From Rhodocyclaceae bacterium (GTDB lineage Bacteria > Pseudomonadota > Gammaproteobacteria > Burkholderiales > Rhodocyclaceae): 64,000 bases of DNA. Each line of letters begins with the position of its first letter. Positions within the stretch are counted from its first letter, which is position 1. Made by a program: the position numbers and the translations under genes. The stretch is taken from the NCBI GenBank assembly GCA_016718525.1, contig JADKDD010000001.1, positions 310,001-374,000 on the forward strand, written 5' to 3'. Under the pieces are notes generated by a model. The model searched no databases and was not told the DNA's origin. It saw only the letters and a list, made by a program, of their open reading frames with translations. Shown piece after piece: positions 28,221-37,740 of this stretch.

Positions 28221-29724
28221 ATGAAAAAAATAATCCTTTGTGTCGTCGTGATTGCCGCGGCGGTTGGTGTCGGATATCAAACGGCACGCCAAGCGGCTGA
28301 CAGCGCACCGTCTGCCGGTGTCGCGATCAGTGCCGAAAGTACCCTGGCGGCTGCCCGAGGTGCCAGCGGCGTGGTCGGCGCCAGCCTGACGACTTCGACC
28401 ATGTCCGGCACGATCATCACCGTCAGGACGGCCAGTCGATTCAAACGGCTGTGAGTCAGGCCAAGCCCGGCGACACGATCCAGGTCATGCCTGGTACTTA
28501 CAAGGAAACCGTATTCATCGACAAGGACAACATTGCCATCATCGGCGTAATCAAGGATGGCGAGTGGCCGGTGATGGATGGCGAGCGCAAGATGAACGAT
28601 GCGATCCTCTACTCGGGCAACGGCTTTCGCATCGAGAACATGAAGATCATTCACTACAAGGGCAATGCGATCATGGGGCAGGCCGGCAACAACTTCGTGA
28701 TCCGCCAACTGGATCAAGGACACCGGCGTGTATGGCATCTTCCCGCAATTGGGGGATGAACGGCCTGATCGAATACAACGTGGTGTCGGGCATCGAAGAT
28801 GCTGCTATCTACGTTGGCATGTCGGACAATATTCATGTCGCGCACAATGAGGTGTTTGCCTCGGTGGCCGGCATTGAGATCGAGAACAGCCGCCATGCTG
28901 TGGTCGAGAACAACATGGTCTATGACAATGCCGGCGGCATTCTGACTTTCATAACCCCCGGTTTGCCGATCAAGACCACGTTTGACGTGATCATTCGCAA
29001 CAACTTCATCGTCGGCAACAACCACAAGAACTTTGGCGCGCCGGGGTCTATCGTCTCCGGTGTGCCCAGCGGTACCGGCATCATCGTCATGGCCGCCGAC
29101 GATGTGCAGATCGAGAACAACATCATCCGCGACAACAAGAATGCGGGCATCATCGTGGTCGACCACGGATCCTTCGGCAACATTCCGAAAGACCCTGAAT
29201 CAGACCCGAACCCTGATCGCGTCTCGATTTACCGCAACCTGTTCAGCAATAACGGTTACGAACCCATTGACGACATCAAGGCGCTGATGGCGCTCAACCT
29301 GACCCGCAAAGGGCCGGACGTGGTAACCGTGGGGCCTGGCAACGGCAGTTGCGCGGTTAACAAGTCGAGTTTCAAGTCACTAGGCCTTGGCAGTTGGCCT
29401 GAATGCAAGAAGACGACCAGCACCGACGTTGCGAGCTACCTGTTGGACAAACCTGCCGAGCCTCGCAAGATCGCTGCTGCCGATGCGGGTGAACATCTAT
29501 ACCGGGCGGTTTGCGCTGGCTGTCACGCCTATAGCGCCCGCATGATCGGTCCACCGACGCAAATCATTCAGGCCATGTACGCTGACAACCCGCAAGGAAT
29601 CGCCGACTACATTGCCAAGCCGGTAAAGAAACGCGAGGACTTCCCACCCATGCCGGGCCAGAGTCATCTGAGTCCAGAACATCGGATGGCAGCAGCGAAA
29701 TACATGTTGTCTGTGAAGAACTGA
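28221..29724 (+). pseudogene. Right-handed beta-helix protein fused to a cytochrome c domain, frameshifted
   Basis: Starts MKKIILCVVVIAAAVGVGYQ (membrane anchor or signal) after an AGGAG-like site. Frame changes lie near 28382, 28692 and 28752. The middle reads AVSQAKPGDTIQVMPGTYKE and KDNIAIIGV, then many Asn-rich helix turns (GIEDAAIYVGMSDNIHVAHN, GIEIENSRHAVVENNMVYDN, ADDVQIENNIIRDNKNAGII), as in parallel beta-helix repeat proteins. The C-terminal about 90 residues form a cytochrome c domain with CAGCHAYSARMIGPP and a distal PPMPGQSHLSPEH. It resembles TIGR03805-type beta-helix proteins, whose function is unknown. It would sit in the periplasm and bind one c-type heme. Confidence 0.8.
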
Positions 29725-29760
29725 TTGCACAACAACCAATAACTAATAACCAAGAAAGGA

Positions 29761-32047
29761 ATGTCAATGATCATCCGTAAAAACATCAAACGTGCCGATC
29801 ACCATGCAGGTGGTGACGATGAAGGATGTCGATGCCATTGGTGCCAGCAACCTGACCGACATGAATGGCTACATCCCCGGCCTGGTGGTGGGCGGTGGTG
29901 ATGAAACCCAGCCCAGCTTTGGCTTGCGCGGCATCAACCCGAGTGATTTTGGTGTTGCCACTGATGCACCAGTCGGTGTCTATGTCGACGGTGCCTATGC
30001 CGCCAAAAGTGGTGGTGCACTGATGAACTTCCTTGACGTGCAGCGCATCGAGGTTCTCAAGGGGCCGCAGGGCACCCTTTTCGGCCGCAACAGTGCCGCC
30101 GGCGCTTTGTCCATCGTCACCAACGAACCGGAAGCGGAATTTGACGCGACCGGCGCGGTGCGTCTCGGATCATGGAATTCGACCCGGATCAACGGCATGG
30201 TGAATGCACCCGTAAATGACAAACTTTCAGTTCGTTTCGCGGTGATTGCCGACAAGTCCGATAACTGGAAGGAAAATGTGTACGTTGGCAACAGCAAAGA
30301 CGGCGGGTCCGATTCAGTCAGCGGGCGGTTTTCGGCCAAATGGTCACCTGACGCTCAGACCAAGTTGGTCGGTTCCTATGAGCATTCCTATGTTGACCAG
30401 AAAGCTCGCCCCGCCTACGGCGTGGCACCCTTCAATGACGTGAACCCATTTACCGGTGCCGCGATTCCGTCAGTGCCGGCGGCATTCAGCACGTTCTTCG
30501 ATCCGCGCGATGCCAATCTGATGAACGATGCGCCGAGCAAGGAGAAGCTCAATTTCAATTCGGCAAACATCCGCTTCGAAACGCCGCTCGCCGGCATGAC
30601 CTTCAACTCACTGTCTTCATGGCGTGAGTTCAAAACCAAGAACTTGGGGGACTACGATGGCACCTCACAGATGTCTGCCTACCTTTCAACGCTGAACAAG
30701 GAAAACACAACTATCTGGCAACAGGAATTCAAGCTGTCGTCCAAGAACGAGAAATATGACTGGGTGTCCGGTTTGAGTTTTTACCGGTCCGATGCGAAGC
30801 AAACCAGTGGGGCGACGCTGAGTACCGATTCCTTGGATACGCTGGACTACCGGATCAATGCGTTGGCGCCGATACATGGCGGCGCTGCGTCCGGCTTCTT
30901 CTTTACTGGCGGCGTGCTGGATATGTTTGCCTGTGGCGCGGCGGGTGTCTGTGGCAACCCCTCAACGCTGTGGTCCGAGCAAATGGACAATAAAGTCACC
31001 TCCAAATCGATGGCGGTCTATGGCGACGTGATCTGGCATCTGACGTCGACTACCAACCTGACCACCGGGGCACGCTGGACTAGGGACAAGAAGAGTGTCA
31101 GTTGGTATGTTCCACCCGCCACAACCAGTGACGCCAATCTGACGGCTGACGCGATGACAGGGCTGCTGGGCGGTGCTGCGCCGACCAACCTGATCTTCAG
31201 CGATGCCGCAATTGCCGCTTCCACCAAGGTCAAGGCCAATGACTCGTGGTCAAACTTGAGTCCGCGGTTGGTGGTCGACCACAAGTACGATGCCGATACC
31301 ATGGTGTTCGCCTCTTACTCTCAGGGTTACCAGTCCGGCGGCTATTCTGTAGTGCAACCGCTCGCCGAATTCGCCCCGGAGAAGATGAAGAACGGCGAAG
31401 TTGGCATCAAAATGAACTTCCCCACTCAGAAAGCCGTCATGAATGCCTCACTGTTCAAGTACAAGTTCTCCGACTTGCAGTCGATCGAACTAGTGAACAA
31501 CGTCGGCAATATTCCTGTTTATGACGTGACAAGCGGCGACCAGAAGGCTTGGGGTTTGGACATCGACGGTGGTATTCGCGTCAATTCGAATTTGCGTCTG
31601 TTCACTGCCGCCGAGTACATCGTTCAGAAATGGGAAAACAAGATCGACAAATACGGTGTCGATGTCTCCGGACAACTGACCGGCTTGCCGAAGTTGACCT
31701 CGATGGCTGGGATGGTGGTGAATTGGTCAGGTTTAGGAGGCTTTATGGAGTGGAACTTCCAGGGCACCTACACCAGCAAGAACTCGAACTGCCCGAACAT
31801 TCCACAGCCTGATGAATACACCTGCGAACAGGGTGCATTCAAAACTGGTCAGGCACAGAGCAAATTCGACACGCGTGTCAGCTGGATGAACTCGGACCGT
31901 CGTTATGGCGTTTCCGTGGTTGTAAATAATATTTTCGACAAGCAATACGTCAGCGTTCCTGGTGGTACCGCCAGCACTATCGGTGCCTTCTACTCCGACA
32001 TCTCCCATCCGCGTTTCGTCGGTGTCGAGGTCAAGGCCGCACTTTAA
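29761..32047 (+). pseudogene. TonB-dependent receptor lacking part of its N-terminus
   Basis: A ribosome site (AAAGGA) precedes ATG 29761, which starts MSMIIRKNIK, but after about ten codons the sequence jumps into the plug domain in another frame (VPITMQVVTMKDVDAIGAS). The signal peptide remainder and the usual TonB box region of some 40-60 residues are missing. The rest is complete: RIEVLKGPQGTLFGRNSAAG (plug), about 600 residues of barrel, and a C-terminal strand ending VGVEVKAAL. It belongs to the broad FecA/OmpC-type outer-membrane receptor group; the ligand is unknown. As given it could not be exported. Confidence 0.82.
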
Positions 32048-32062
32048 AACATTTGAGTTCAA

Positions 32063-32092
32063 GGGAAGCATTGCTGCGCCAGCGCGCTTCCC
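32063..32092 (+). terminator. Stem-loop after the TonB receptor gene
   Basis: GGGAAGC and GCTTCCC enclose a smaller GCTG-CGC-CAGC stem, 16 bases after the receptor stop codon. It lies in the gap between this gene and the convergent histidine kinase. There is no T-tail, so termination strength is uncertain. Confidence 0.4.
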
Positions 32093-32186
32093 TGACAACC
32101 AGTGACCAAGGCAGCTCGATTTTGATCAGAACAGCTGTTGCGCTCCAGGCTCATTGCGAACGCAACAAGACACCAAGGCAAAAAAG

Positions 32187-33455
32187 TCACACTGGAAATT
32201 CGATTTTGACGGTGAACTGTCGCGGTCCGTTGTTGGCGACAATCGCCGTGCCACCATGATGCTGCGCAATTTTTCTTACCAAGGATAGACCCAGCCCGGT
32301 ACCACCGGCTGCCGACCCTGGCAAGCGAACGAAGGGTTCAAAAATCGTATTCACCGCAGCAGCCGGGATGCCTGAGCCGTGATCGGTGACCTGCAGCACA
32401 ACGCGTTTGCCGTTTTTTATCACGCTAACATCAAGGGGCAGTGCGCCGTGACGCAATCCGTTTTCCACCAAATTTCGCACCATCCGACGCAACAATGTTG
32501 GGTCCCCGTGAACGATTACTGCCTCTCCGCTGACGTCAATTCCGCTATTGGCGAATCGCGCGCACTCTTCGGCTGCGAGTGCCAAAAGGTCAACTTCCTC
32601 GTGGGCTGTTGTGTGCGCAGATGCGTCAATTCGACTACTGAGCAAAATGTCTTCAATCATCGCGTCAAGCTCTTGAATGTCTTGCTCCAGCGCGCGTTGT
32701 CTTGCTGGTTCAATTTGATTTTTTTGCAGTTCGATTGCCATTCGGATCCGGGTGAGCGGGGTGCGCAATTCATGGGAGGCATTGGCCAACAACAAGCGGT
32801 GGGCGTTAACCAGCTCCTCAATCCGCGTTGCGGCGCCGTTGAAGCTGGCCGCCAGCGCTGCTACTTCATCATGTCCCTGGACATCGACGCGGGCGGTCAG
32901 GTCACCGCGGCCTAAAGACTCCACCCCCGCTTGCAAGTGTTCCAGTCGGCGTGTTATCCGTCGTGCTATCGGGTGGGCCGCGACGCCAACCACAATGAGT
33001 AAGAGCAACATTGCCCCGACAAAGGCAATACCTTCAACCGGCAGCGGGTGATCGGGCGGGCCCTGTGGGTGTGCGCGCAGCCAGCGCCCATCCGGGAGTT
33101 GCATGTTCCACACCAATGATGGGCGGAATTGGGCGAAGGCACCGTGAGCGCTTCGCGCAAGGTCAGGTGGTGGCAACGGCTTGCCAACACTGGCCAACAA
33201 TTTAAGGTCGGAAGAATAAAGGCTTAGATCAACCTGCATGCCGCGGGTGATTTCGGCCAACGCCAATTGTTGCCACGCCTCACTGGCGTCCGCGGGTGGC
33301 AAAACGTTTTGCGCGGCCTGCATCAACATCTCGGTGCTGTGTCGACGATGACTTGACTCACCGACGCTACGCCAGGCAAATCCAACCGCCAGAGCAAAAG
33401 TCAGCAAACTGCCAAGCACCGCGAGATAGATGCGGAAATACAATCGTCTTAACAT
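32187..33455 (-). CDS. Sensor histidine kinase, CpxA-like
   Basis: 422 residues. First membrane helix YLAVLGSLLTFALAVGFAW, a periplasmic domain of about 120 residues, a second helix (VGAMLLLLIVVGVAAHPIA), then a HAMP domain. The phosphoacceptor region LLANASHELRTPLTRIRMAI has its histidine near residue 227. The ATPase part shows RRMVRNLVENGLRHG (N box), VTDHGSGIP (G1) and GGTGLGLSLVRKIAQHHGG (G2). It is 15 bases after the response regulator gene and is its partner. The Spy/CpxP-type gene upstream suggests it senses envelope or metal stress. Confidence 0.92.
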   Translation of the reverse strand: MLRRLYFRIYLAVLGSLLTFALAVGFAWRSVGESSHRRHSTEMLMQAAQNVLPPADASEAWQQLALAEITRGMQVDLSLYSSDLKLLASVGKPLPPPDLARSAHGAFAQFRPSLVWNMQLPDGRWLRAHPQGPPDHPLPVEGIAFVGAMLLLLIVVGVAAHPIARRITRRLEHLQAGVESLGRGDLTARVDVQGHDEVAALAASFNGAATRIEELVNAHRLLLANASHELRTPLTRIRMAIELQKNQIEPARQRALEQDIQELDAMIEDILLSSRIDASAHTTAHEEVDLLALAAEECARFANSGIDVSGEAVIVHGDPTLLRRMVRNLVENGLRHGALPLDVSVIKNGKRVVLQVTDHGSGIPAAAVNTIFEPFVRLPGSAAGGTGLGLSLVRKIAQHHGGTAIVANNGPRQFTVKIEFPV

Positions 33456-33470
33456 GTCTGAAACACCAAA

Positions 33471-34203
33471 TCAGTCTTGCTGGCGAGCGAAGACATATCC
33501 GGCGCCGCGTACGGTAATGATTCGGCGCGGTGTCTTCGGATCATCTTCAATCGCCGACCGAATTCGTGAAATATGCACATCAATGGAGCGGTCGAATGCC
33601 TCCAAAGTTTCCCCGGTTGCTGACTCCAGCAAACGTTCCCGCGAAAGTACGCGGCCGGCATTCTCGGCAAGAATGAGCAAAAGTGTGGAACTGATGACTG
33701 GTGAGATCGCAGGTCTTTTGGTCAAGTCTGATCGATAACGCACCACGATCGATCTCCAACCTGCCAAACCGCAATATGTCGGTTGCACTTTCTCTGTTAT
33801 TGCCTCGCGAACCAAGGTCACTGCGTCTGCTACCTTCAGTGCCCCTGCGACGCAAGATTGCGCGCAGGCGGGCAAGCAATTCTCGCGGTTCGAAAGGCTT
33901 TGGCAGGTAATCGTCGGCGCCCATTTCAAGGCCGACCACACGGTCGGTCGCATCGCCCCGTGCGGTCAGCATCACGATAGGGATTCCCGATTGCGCGCGT
34001 AGCTTTCGGCAGACCTCCAGGCCATCCATATCCGGCAGCATTAAATCCAGGATCAGGGCGTCAAATGCGGTCGATGTTGCCAGGTCCATTCCAGTAGTAC
34101 CGCTGGCAGCTGTGGTTACGAGATAGCCGGATTCACCAAGATATTCGCAAACCAAAGCTGCCAGGCGCGGGTCGTCTTCAATTAACAGAATGCGATTTTG
34201 CAT
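33471..34203 (-). pseudogene. OmpR/CpxR-family response regulator, one frameshift
   Basis: Starts MQNRILLIEDDPRLAALVCE with the receiver acidic pair, phosphoacceptor aspartate in LILDLMLPDMDG and the conserved lysine in YLPKPFEP. The winged-helix domain begins at FGRLEIDRGALSI and breaks near 33692 (TSHQFHTFAHSC), then continues in another frame as LLLILAENAGRVLSRERLLE to VRGAGYVFARQQD. Removing one base (F-H-LLLILA) restores a normal OmpR wing. It probably binds the GTAAA-type repeat upstream of the Spy/CpxP-like gene. The frameshift is likely a sequence error. Confidence 0.87.
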
Positions 34204-34220
34204 TGTGCAAGACTAAACCA

Positions 34221-34823
34221 TCACTGCCCGCCCATACCACCATGATGACCAAAACGTCCGCCCATAGGCCCACCCATGGGCCCGCCCATTTTCTTAAACT
34301 GCTCGGCGAATTTTTGCCGTTGCGCCGGCGTTAGCACTTCTGCGCTGTCGGCCATTGCCTGCATCAGGCGCTTGGAATTACTGTCCATCATCGAAATCTG
34401 TTCGACTCGCAACTGCTCGAGCGCTTGCCGATCGATTTGCGGAGCCGCCATCAAGGCGATTCCACGTTGGCGGGCAGCCTGCAGTTTCTCGCGAACCGGT
34501 GCAAGGTCTTTGGCAACTGCCTTGGCGATGGCTATCAGTTTTTGGGTTTGTTCGGGCGTCGCATCGACTTCGACGGCCATGTGTTTGACCATTCGCGTGA
34601 TGCGCTCGTCCATCTTCACACCACGTTCTTCTGGTTTCATCATCGGATGTTCTTGTGCGACCGCCTTGCTGATGAATCCACCAGTGACGCCCGCAGCAAC
34701 TGCCAGTAAAACGATAAACACAGCCTTGCCAAAGCGATGGCCGCCGCGATGGTGCTGCCGTTGGTGCTTGCAGTGGCTGGATGCTGTGGAACTTACGGCT
34801 TCCTGATTGAAACTGGTTTCCAT
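34221..34823 (-). CDS. Spy/CpxP-family periplasmic protein, Met/His/Gly-rich tail
   Basis: 200 residues from ATG 34823. A cytoplasmic histidine-rich lead (HCKHQRQHHRGGH) precedes a membrane segment FIVLLAVAAGVTGGF, so the protein may be anchored or cleaved after AVAQ. The body is alpha-helical with two LTPAQR/ATPEQTQKL repeats (the LTxxQ motif of Spy/CpxP). The tail is GGPMGGPMGGRFGHHGG, rich in Met, Gly and His, suggesting metal binding. First gene of an apparent operon with the response regulator and kinase, as an accessory sensor in Cpx-type systems. A CpxR-like box lies 82-96 bases upstream. Confidence 0.85.
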   Translation of the reverse strand: METSFNQEAVSSTASSHCKHQRQHHRGGHRFGKAVFIVLLAVAAGVTGGFISKAVAQEHPMMKPEERGVKMDERITRMVKHMAVEVDATPEQTQKLIAIAKAVAKDLAPVREKLQAARQRGIALMAAPQIDRQALEQLRVEQISMMDSNSKRLMQAMADSAEVLTPAQRQKFAEQFKKMGGPMGGPMGGRFGHHGGMGGQ

Positions 34824-34885
34824 AATGACGCTCCTTTGAATGCAGACCGATGTGTCTGATGGCCCCACTCTAAGCATCGGGTGTT

Positions 34886-34919
34886 GCCTGAATTTGTCAG
34901 GCAGGTAAAGTTACGTGAA
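34886..34919 (-). promoter_or_regulatory. Inverted repeat and CpxR-like box upstream of the Spy/CpxP-like gene
   Basis: GTAAA-GTTAC-GTGAA at 34905-34919 matches the CpxR consensus GTAAA-N5-GTAAA in nine of ten positions. Next to it, GCCTGA-5-TCAGGC at 34886-34902 is an inverted repeat. Both sit in the promoter region of the three-gene stress operon, consistent with autoregulation. Confidence 0.5.
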
Positions 34920-35006
34920 GTTGCCAGCCCCTTAGTCGCCTCAGCTAGTGAACAAGTGGACTGACCGGCGAGCGCTCCGTCCATCGGCGGCGACGCGCGT
35001 TAACTC

Positions 35007-35501
35007 CTAAGGGGCCATGCCGCTTTCACCGTTACCCTTTGCCGTCATGTCTTTAATATCGGCATCCAGTTTCAAGGTGATCTTTTTCTTGTTGCTGGAC
35101 TCGAAAATTAGTGTCAATGGCACGCGGGCACCGGCTTTCAACTGTGTTTTTAGGCCCATTAGCATCAGGTGATATCCCCCCGGCTTGAGTTCGACCGGAA
35201 CTCGTTTCGGCAGTGCAAGTCCGTCGGGTAGCGCCCGCATTTGCATCACGTTGTTCTCCATCGACATCTGATGAATCTCCACCGTTCCCGCCTGCGGCGA
35301 ACTGGCAGAAACCAGCTTCAAATCAGAGACCGAGGTCAGCGTCATGAAGGCGCCCGTGACCTGCTGCGCCGGAACCGTCGCGCGAACCCAAACATTGCTC
35401 GCAGCAACTGGTGGTACAGTTATTTCTGCTGCGAATAGACTTTGAGATGCTGCTGTTTGGAGCGCAATGATGGTAAAAATAGTTCGGAATTGATTGTTCA
35501 T
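35007..35501 (-). CDS. PCu(A)C-family periplasmic copper chaperone
   Basis: 164 residues, with a signal peptide ending near FAAEI. The copper site of this family, H(M)x10Mx21HxM, is visible as EIHQMSMENNVMQMR followed by GGYHLMLMGLK. These chaperones deliver Cu(I) to the CuA site of cytochrome oxidase. The heme A synthase gene lies 3 kb further along. The gene is in the same direction as the Spy operon but separated by 180 bases, so it probably has its own promoter. Confidence 0.9.
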   Translation of the reverse strand: MNNQFRTIFTIIALQTAASQSLFAAEITVPPVAASNVWVRATVPAQQVTGAFMTLTSVSDLKLVSASSPQAGTVEIHQMSMENNVMQMRALPDGLALPKRVPVELKPGGYHLMLMGLKTQLKAGARVPLTLIFESSNKKKITLKLDADIKDMTAKGNGESGMAP

Positions 35502-35672
35502 GACAGTTCCATGCGAGAAAAATTAGAAGGTCTATTGCACCATTACGTGCGGTCTTGCGGAGTACTCCGATTGTAATTGCAATCTGCTTTACTGCGCTTG
35601 ATTGCATCACCGCTGCTGCCCGGCGCCATAAAATCTTGTTGCCAGCAATCTCGAAGGAAAAGGGGGAACATT

Positions 35673-36092
35673 ATGCAAAGTGAAATTTTGCAGCCGGTCG
35701 TTGCATTGTTGATTTGGTCGTTGGTGATTTGGTCTTGGATGTATGCGACACGGATTCCCGCTGTGGTGGCGATGAAGATGGTGCTCGACCCAAACGTACC
35801 TAAGGGTGAGCAAATGGCGACCTTGCCACCAAATGTGCGTTGGAAAGCCGACAACTACAACCACCTGATGGAAGCGCCGACCATGTTTTACGCTGTCGCA
35901 CTGACGCTAGCTGTTGCGGGAGCCGGACATGGTGTAGCGGTTGCGATGGCTTGGGTTTACGTCGGGTTGCGGATCATACATAGTCTGGTGCAGGTGACCA
36001 GCAATCACATTCCGACACGATTTGCCGTATTCGTCCTGTCGACCCTGGCACAGGCAGTGCTGGTGGCCTTGGCGGTGCGAGCAGTTTTCTAG
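35673..36092 (+). CDS. MAPEG-family membrane protein
   Basis: 139 residues from ATG 35673, preceded by AGGGGGAA. Four hydrophobic segments, with the conserved loop WKADNYNHLMEAPTMFYAVA after the first helix and LRIIHSLVQVTSN in the third. This is the MAPEG fold (glutathione-S-transferase-like membrane proteins). Enzymatic activity of bacterial members is mostly unknown. It overlaps the convergent azlD gene end by 4 bases. Confidence 0.88.
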   Translation: MQSEILQPVVALLIWSLVIWSWMYATRIPAVVAMKMVLDPNVPKGEQMATLPPNVRWKADNYNHLMEAPTMFYAVALTLAVAGAGHGVAVAMAWVYVGLRIIHSLVQVTSNHIPTRFAVFVLSTLAQAVLVALAVRAVF

Positions 36093-36427
36093 GCGAGCAG
36101 GGCTTGTGCCGACCACAGCACGGCCATGCCGACAATAAAAGGCAACCATGGATTGCGCCAGCGAGTTGCGACGACGAACACCGCAATAGTGGCAAATAGT
36201 TTGGGGTTGACCGGTTCCAGCCCGCCACCAACCAAAACGATATCAGGAACAATCAACGCCGCAAGTGCGGCGGCCGGTGCGTAACGCAATGCTCGTTGCA
36301 AGCCTGCAGGTAGCTTTACCCGTCCACCGGCGACGATAAAGCTGGCGCGCGGGAAGTGGGTGGCGAGCGCTACGAGGACGAACGCCAGCCATAGCCAGAC
36401 GCCCGAATGCATCAGTTGATCGTTCAT
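36089..36427 (-). CDS. azlD: AzlD-family branched-chain amino acid exporter subunit
   Basis: 112 residues with four predicted helices (VWLWLAFVLVALATHFPRA; APAAALAALIVPDIVLVGG). It overlaps the start of azlC by four bases and follows it, the usual AzlC-AzlD order. Together the two proteins form an inner-membrane exporter of branched-chain amino acids (BrnFE type). Confidence 0.87.
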   Translation of the reverse strand: MNDQLMHSGVWLWLAFVLVALATHFPRASFIVAGGRVKLPAGLQRALRYAPAAALAALIVPDIVLVGGGLEPVNPKLFATIAVFVVATRWRNPWLPFIVGMAVLWSAQALLA

Positions 36428-37143
36428 TCAATACGCTCTTTTGGTAAAGTCGACTGTGTCCAGCGTTCGGCGGCAAATCCCGCACCAATACCTGCAAAAA
36501 TTGCAGCGATCAGGCCGAGTCGCAGCGGCAGACTGGCGAGTGCGACAGCAATGGTGCCGGCGGTAATGGCCGCCGCAAGCATCGGCCTCGAGACTACAAA
36601 AGGCACCAATAAGACCATCAGGGCAATACTGGCCATGAATTCCAGCGACCAGGTGGTTGGCAGCGCTGTTGCGCCCAGCACACCGACCAAGGCCAATACT
36701 TGCCACAGGACCCAACTCCACAGCGACGGCGCGAGGTAGTAACCAAGGCGCCAGTCCTTGTCGTTTGAGGTCAACATGCGCGGCGAACAGGCGGCGAAGA
36801 CACCGTCGGTCAGCAAATAACCGCTAAAGATCCGTTGCCACCAAGGCACTCCTTCGAAGGCTGGCGCTATGGCGGCCGAGAAAATCACAAATCGCAGATT
36901 TAATGCCAATGCGGTGACCAGAATCAACCACATCGGTGCGCCGACCACTATCAACGGCAAGGTGCCAAGCTGTGCTGTGCCGGCGAACACAATGACGTTC
37001 ATTCCCATCGCCTCCAACACGGAAAACCCCGCGCTGCGCATCGCCACACCGGTAACAAGTGCCCATGGGATCAGGCCGATCGATAGCGGCAGGAAGCGAA
37101 CGAAACCTTCTTTTGCACCTTGGTGAAACGAGTCGTTCGACAT
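36424..37143 (-). CDS. azlC: AzlC-family branched-chain amino acid exporter subunit
   Basis: 239 residues with seven or eight hydrophobic segments. VFAGTAQLGTLPLIVVGAP and LLTDGVFAACSPR are typical of AzlC/BrnF. Ends in an ATGA-type overlap with azlD. It is followed on the other side, after six bases, by mobA in the same direction, so it may lie in one transcript with mobA and ctaA. Confidence 0.92.
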   Translation of the reverse strand: MSNDSFHQGAKEGFVRFLPLSIGLIPWALVTGVAMRSAGFSVLEAMGMNVIVFAGTAQLGTLPLIVVGAPMWLILVTALALNLRFVIFSAAIAPAFEGVPWWQRIFSGYLLTDGVFAACSPRMLTSNDKDWRLGYYLAPSLWSWVLWQVLALVGVLGATALPTTWSLEFMASIALMVLLVPFVVSRPMLAAAITAGTIAVALASLPLRLGLIAAIFAGIGAGFAAERWTQSTLPKERIE

Positions 37144-37149
37144 GGTTTG

Positions 37150-37740
37150 TCACTGACCAAATTCCGCCAGATCATCCGGCGAGTTGATGTTGCGAAACGC
37201 AGTTGCTTGATCGTCAAAGTTGACCCGGCAGGCATTCACACTATCTTGCCATGCTCCCATTTTGCGACCTCCCGCGGCAAGGTATGCAGAAAGACTGCTG
37301 AGTGCACTACGGTGAACCAGGCAAAATGCGGGCTCAGCTTTGGATTCAACGCTCGCCACGGCAACCCGCACCGACCCTGCGTTGAGTGCGTCGATCAATC
37401 GCGATGCAAGGTCGTGCGGTAGAGACGGTGAATCACAAGGAACGGTCAGCACCAAATCACTTGTCACAGCGCTCAAAGCGGCATGCAGGCCGGCCAGGGG
37501 TCCAGCGTAACCGGTTATCAGATCGGCAATGACAGGATGACCGAATGCTGCGTAGCGCTCAGCGTTTCGGTTGGCATTAATCAGCACTTGCGACACTTGC
37601 GGTTGCAAGCGCTCGAGCACATGCGTAAGCAATGGTTTGCCCTGAAGAAGCTGCAGCCCCTTTTCCACCCCACCCATTCGTTGTCCGCGACCTCCGGCCA
37701 AAATTACGCCGGTGATTTGGGTCACGGAGTAGTCAGCCAT
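37150..37740 (-). CDS. mobA: Molybdenum cofactor guanylyltransferase
   Basis: 196 residues. The N-terminal ILAGGRGQRMGGVEKGLQLL is the nucleotide-binding signature of MobA, and LVLTVPCDSPSLP carries the metal-binding aspartate region. It joins GMP to molybdopterin in the cytoplasm. The start overlaps the ctaA 3' end by 8 bases. The window has no molybdoenzyme, so its client is elsewhere. Confidence 0.93.
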   Translation of the reverse strand: MADYSVTQITGVILAGGRGQRMGGVEKGLQLLQGKPLLTHVLERLQPQVSQVLINANRNAERYAAFGHPVIADLITGYAGPLAGLHAALSAVTSDLVLTVPCDSPSLPHDLASRLIDALNAGSVRVAVASVESKAEPAFCLVHRSALSSLSAYLAAGGRKMGAWQDSVNACRVNFDDQATAFRNINSPDDLAEFGQ

